The position numbers and the translations under genes were made by a program. Below, in pieces: positions 15,078 through 16,779 of a stretch of 16,779 bases of DNA; the first letter of the stretch is position 1; each line of letters begins with the position of its first letter. Under the pieces are notes generated by a model. The model did not search any database and was not told the DNA's origin. It worked only from the letters and a program-made list of their open reading frames with translations. The stretch is taken from the NCBI GenBank assembly GCA_902803275.1, contig CADCPE010000076.1, positions 1 to 16,779 of the forward strand. Direction: 5' to 3'. This stretch comes from an uncultured Erysipelotrichaceae bacterium. Lineage in GTDB: Bacteria; Bacillota_I; Bacilli_A; Erysipelotrichales; Erysipelotrichaceae.

Positions 15078-16442
15078 TTATTCTTTCTTTTTACCTGCAT
15101 AGTAGAGATATACACCGACACCGAATGTCAGAATCAGGCCGATCCATTGCATCCAGAAGCCGTATCCGCTTGGATCAAGATCCAATAATGAGAAGGTCGC
15201 GATACCGACTGAGAACATGCACAGGATAAAGACGATGACCATACCAGCCTTGCCGCCAGGCACTTCGTAGACTCTTGGAGTATCATCTGTAAACTTGAGC
15301 TTCAATGCAGCCGGGAACATCAGCAGGTAGCAGAGCATGAAGACGATTGATGAGAACGCAAAGATCGTCCAGAATACTTCGTTGGCATCTCCTGATAATG
15401 TATAGTTGAGTACCAGCAGCAGGCTTGAGACAACGCCCATGACATAGTACAGGTTGTCAGCTGTGCCGTATTTAGGATGCCTGTGGCCAAGGAATTTAGA
15501 TCTCTTGTCCAGATCAGCAGCCATGAAAGCTTCATTGCCGCCGAGCGTCCAGGTGATCATGTTGGCTACTAAAGTCAAAATAGCACCGAAGATGACGACA
15601 TAGAATACGACGTTCCCTAAAGGTCCGAATACTGTGCACAGTTCCTTAAGCGCATAGACGAAACCGTCAACCTCATCGATCGCATCTGCAGGAATAGCAG
15701 CGAGAACACCGAAAGAACCGAAGCAGTAGATCGCGACGATCGCAATACCGGCGATGATCGTCATCTTAGGAACAGTGCGTTTTGGATCTTCAATCTGTGA
15801 TCCGATCGAGCCGATGAGCTCAAAGCCTAAAAGGTTGTAGACGATGACCGCAAAATAGCCGCCGTCTTGAGGATTGATGATATCCGCAAAATTCGGAATC
15901 CAGTTGGCAAGCGAGAAGTCGTTTGCCAGACCGTTCTTGATGCCGTAGACGATGCCCAGAACTCCCAGCAAGACCAGAATGCCCATCTTGAGATAAGCCA
16001 TGATCGAAGCGACTTCAACAGAGAGATCGATGCCTTTGACACCGATATAGACGATGACCCAGCACATGGCGATCGCAATCGCTGCCTGCAGGAATACAGG
16101 CATTTCCGGCCAGATAGCCAGTACGAACCAGCCTGAGAAAGCCGTGAATACCGCCGGCATCCAGAAGGCAACATTGATCCAGTACATCCATCCTTCCATG
16201 ACGCCCCAGAATTCGCCAAAGGCTCTCTGGACCCAGGAAACGATACCGCCGTCATCAGGATAGGTGCTTCCAAGTTCCGCAGACATCAGTCCGTACGGAA
16301 GGAAGAAGAAGATGGCTGAGATGATCCAGATCGTGATCGATGAAACACCGATGATCGTCGGAGCCACAAACGAGTCTAAGACCAGTATTGAACATACAGT
16401 GAACAGCACGGTCTTAGTCAATGAGACTTTTTTGTTGTTCAT
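15078..16442 (-). CDS. aguD: APC-family agmatine/putrescine antiporter
   Basis: This 454-residue integral membrane protein has about 12 hydrophobic helices and no cleavable signal. The N-terminal VLFTVCSILVLDSFVAPTIIG and FFLPYGLMSAELGSTYPDDGGIVSWVQRAFG match the substrate-binding and helix 2-3 region of amino acid-polyamine antiporters. GFELIGSIGSQIEDPKRTVPK (about 205-225) corresponds to the conserved helix 6 segment (E-x-x-G-x-x-x-x-E-x-x-N/D-P-x-R). It would import agmatine and export putrescine, giving net transport for the pathway. Position between the agmatine deiminase gene and the putrescine carbamoyltransferase gene supports this over a general amino acid permease. GAAAGGG lies about eight bases before the ATG. 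Spacing to the next gene is 11 bases. Confidence 0.9.
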   Translation of the reverse strand: MNNKKVSLTKTVLFTVCSILVLDSFVAPTIIGVSSITIWIISAIFFFLPYGLMSAELGSTYPDDGGIVSWVQRAFGEFWGVMEGWMYWINVAFWMPAVFTAFSGWFVLAIWPEMPVFLQAAIAIAMCWVIVYIGVKGIDLSVEVASIMAYLKMGILVLLGVLGIVYGIKNGLANDFSLANWIPNFADIINPQDGGYFAVIVYNLLGFELIGSIGSQIEDPKRTVPKMTIIAGIAIVAIYCFGSFGVLAAIPADAIDEVDGFVYALKELCTVFGPLGNVVFYVVIFGAILTLVANMITWTLGGNEAFMAADLDKRSKFLGHRHPKYGTADNLYYVMGVVSSLLLVLNYTLSGDANEVFWTIFAFSSIVFMLCYLLMFPAALKLKFTDDTPRVYEVPGGKAGMVIVFILCMFSVGIATFSLLDLDPSGYGFWMQWIGLILTFGVGVYLYYAGKKKE

Positions 16443-16463
16443 AAATATTTCCCTTTCTTAAAT

Positions 16464-16779
16464 TTATTTAGGCTGCTGCTGTGTTATACAGTGAATATTA
16501 CCGCCGCCATAAACTACTTCTCTTGATCTGACACCGACAACCTTCTTGTCCGGGAAGATCTCCTGCAGCTGTCTGATCGCCAGTTCATCATATTCGTCAT
16601 CCTACTGCGGACAGATGATGCCATCGTTGGTGATCAAAAAGTTCAGATATGAAGCGATACAGATATCGCCTTCTTCTCGAGGAAGCGATCCTTCAACATA
16701 GTCGATGGTGAAATCCTTGCCGATCGTGACATCCTTCTTCGGCATCGTCAGCTTGTGCACCTTGAGCTTTCTGCCCTTG
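16464..16779 (-). pseudogene. aguA: agmatine deiminase, C-terminal part, interrupted by an in-frame amber codon
   Basis: Reading the minus strand from the right edge gives an agmatine deiminase C-terminal domain: VEGSLPREEGDICIASYLNFLI, then NDGIICPQ, then TAG at 16604-16602, then DDEYDELAIRQ, FPDKKVVGVRSREVVYGGGNIHC and ITQQQPK before a natural TAA at 16466-16464. Family members have an aromatic residue (Tyr or Phe) right after the Pro-Gln or Pro equivalent, so one base change from a Tyr codon explains the TAG. The catalytic cysteine is the one in N-I-H-C (codon 16490-16488), 38 codons after the stop, so the truncated product should be inactive. The frame is otherwise clean on both sides. 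The 5' end and any promoter lie outside the window. It is the first visible gene of the agmatine operon, 21 bases before aguD. A sequencing or assembly error is the main alternative. Confidence 0.85.

Noticed and set aside
16464..16779. Genome-wide reassignment of TAG to an amino acid as explanation for the aguA stop
   Set aside because: TAG is used as the natural stop of several intact genes here (GNAT, mscL, carboxylesterase, PSD-like gene), some followed at once by terminators or by overlapping starts.
1..16779. CRISPR arrays, insertion sequences, phage genes, toxin-antitoxin or other defence systems
   Set aside because: No spaced direct repeats, transposase or integrase motifs or terminal inverted repeats were seen. 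The only repeat array is the coding one in mscL.

Overview
The window looks like a chromosomal segment of a low-to-moderate GC Firmicute, most plausibly of the Erysipelotrichia (Erysipelotrichales). This rests on gene content, Firmicute-type Shine-Dalgarno sites (AAGGAG, AGGAG), a DUF161/DUF2179 YitT protein, tight same-strand operons and a polyamine fermentation cluster. The taxonomic call is inference. Coding density is very high. No rRNA, tRNA, CRISPR array, insertion sequence or phage gene was seen.

Left block (1-5944, minus strand). A YitT-type membrane protein gene is followed by five tightly packed, mostly overlapping genes. In transcription order these are a GNAT acetyltransferase, miaA (tRNA i6A37 synthesis), an M3B oligoendopeptidase (PepF-like), an M20 amidohydrolase and an ADP-ribosylglycohydrolase that runs off the left edge. 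A 68-bp divergent promoter region separates yitT from mscL.

Middle block (6013-8558, plus strand). mscL encodes a mechanosensitive channel with an unusual tail of three lysine-rich decapeptide repeats. It ends in a hairpin that sits directly against the ribosome binding site of the next gene. A three-gene operon follows: an EstA/feruloyl-type alpha/beta hydrolase, a short-chain dehydrogenase and a DUF985-type cupin. Two hairpins terminate it where it converges with rho.

Central minus block (8616-11817). Rho is preceded by a small unrecognised protein whose stop codon lies at the rho start. Further upstream is a type B carboxylesterase.

Right block (11942-16779, minus strand). This is a catabolic agmatine (agmatine deiminase) operon, in transcription order aguA (partial), aguD (agmatine/putrescine antiporter), ptcA/aguB (putrescine carbamoyltransferase), aguC (carbamate kinase) and a phosphatidylserine-decarboxylase-family gene, closed by a clean terminator. 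Agmatine is imported in exchange for putrescine, deiminated to N-carbamoylputrescine, and phosphorolysed to putrescine and carbamoyl phosphate. Carbamate kinase then makes ATP from carbamoyl phosphate. Two features stand out. The aguA reading frame contains an in-frame TAG 45 codons before its natural end, which would remove the catalytic cysteine. The last gene is a long, PsiD-like member of the pyruvoyl decarboxylase family. It could be an amino-acid decarboxylase feeding or complementing the pathway rather than a phospholipid enzyme.
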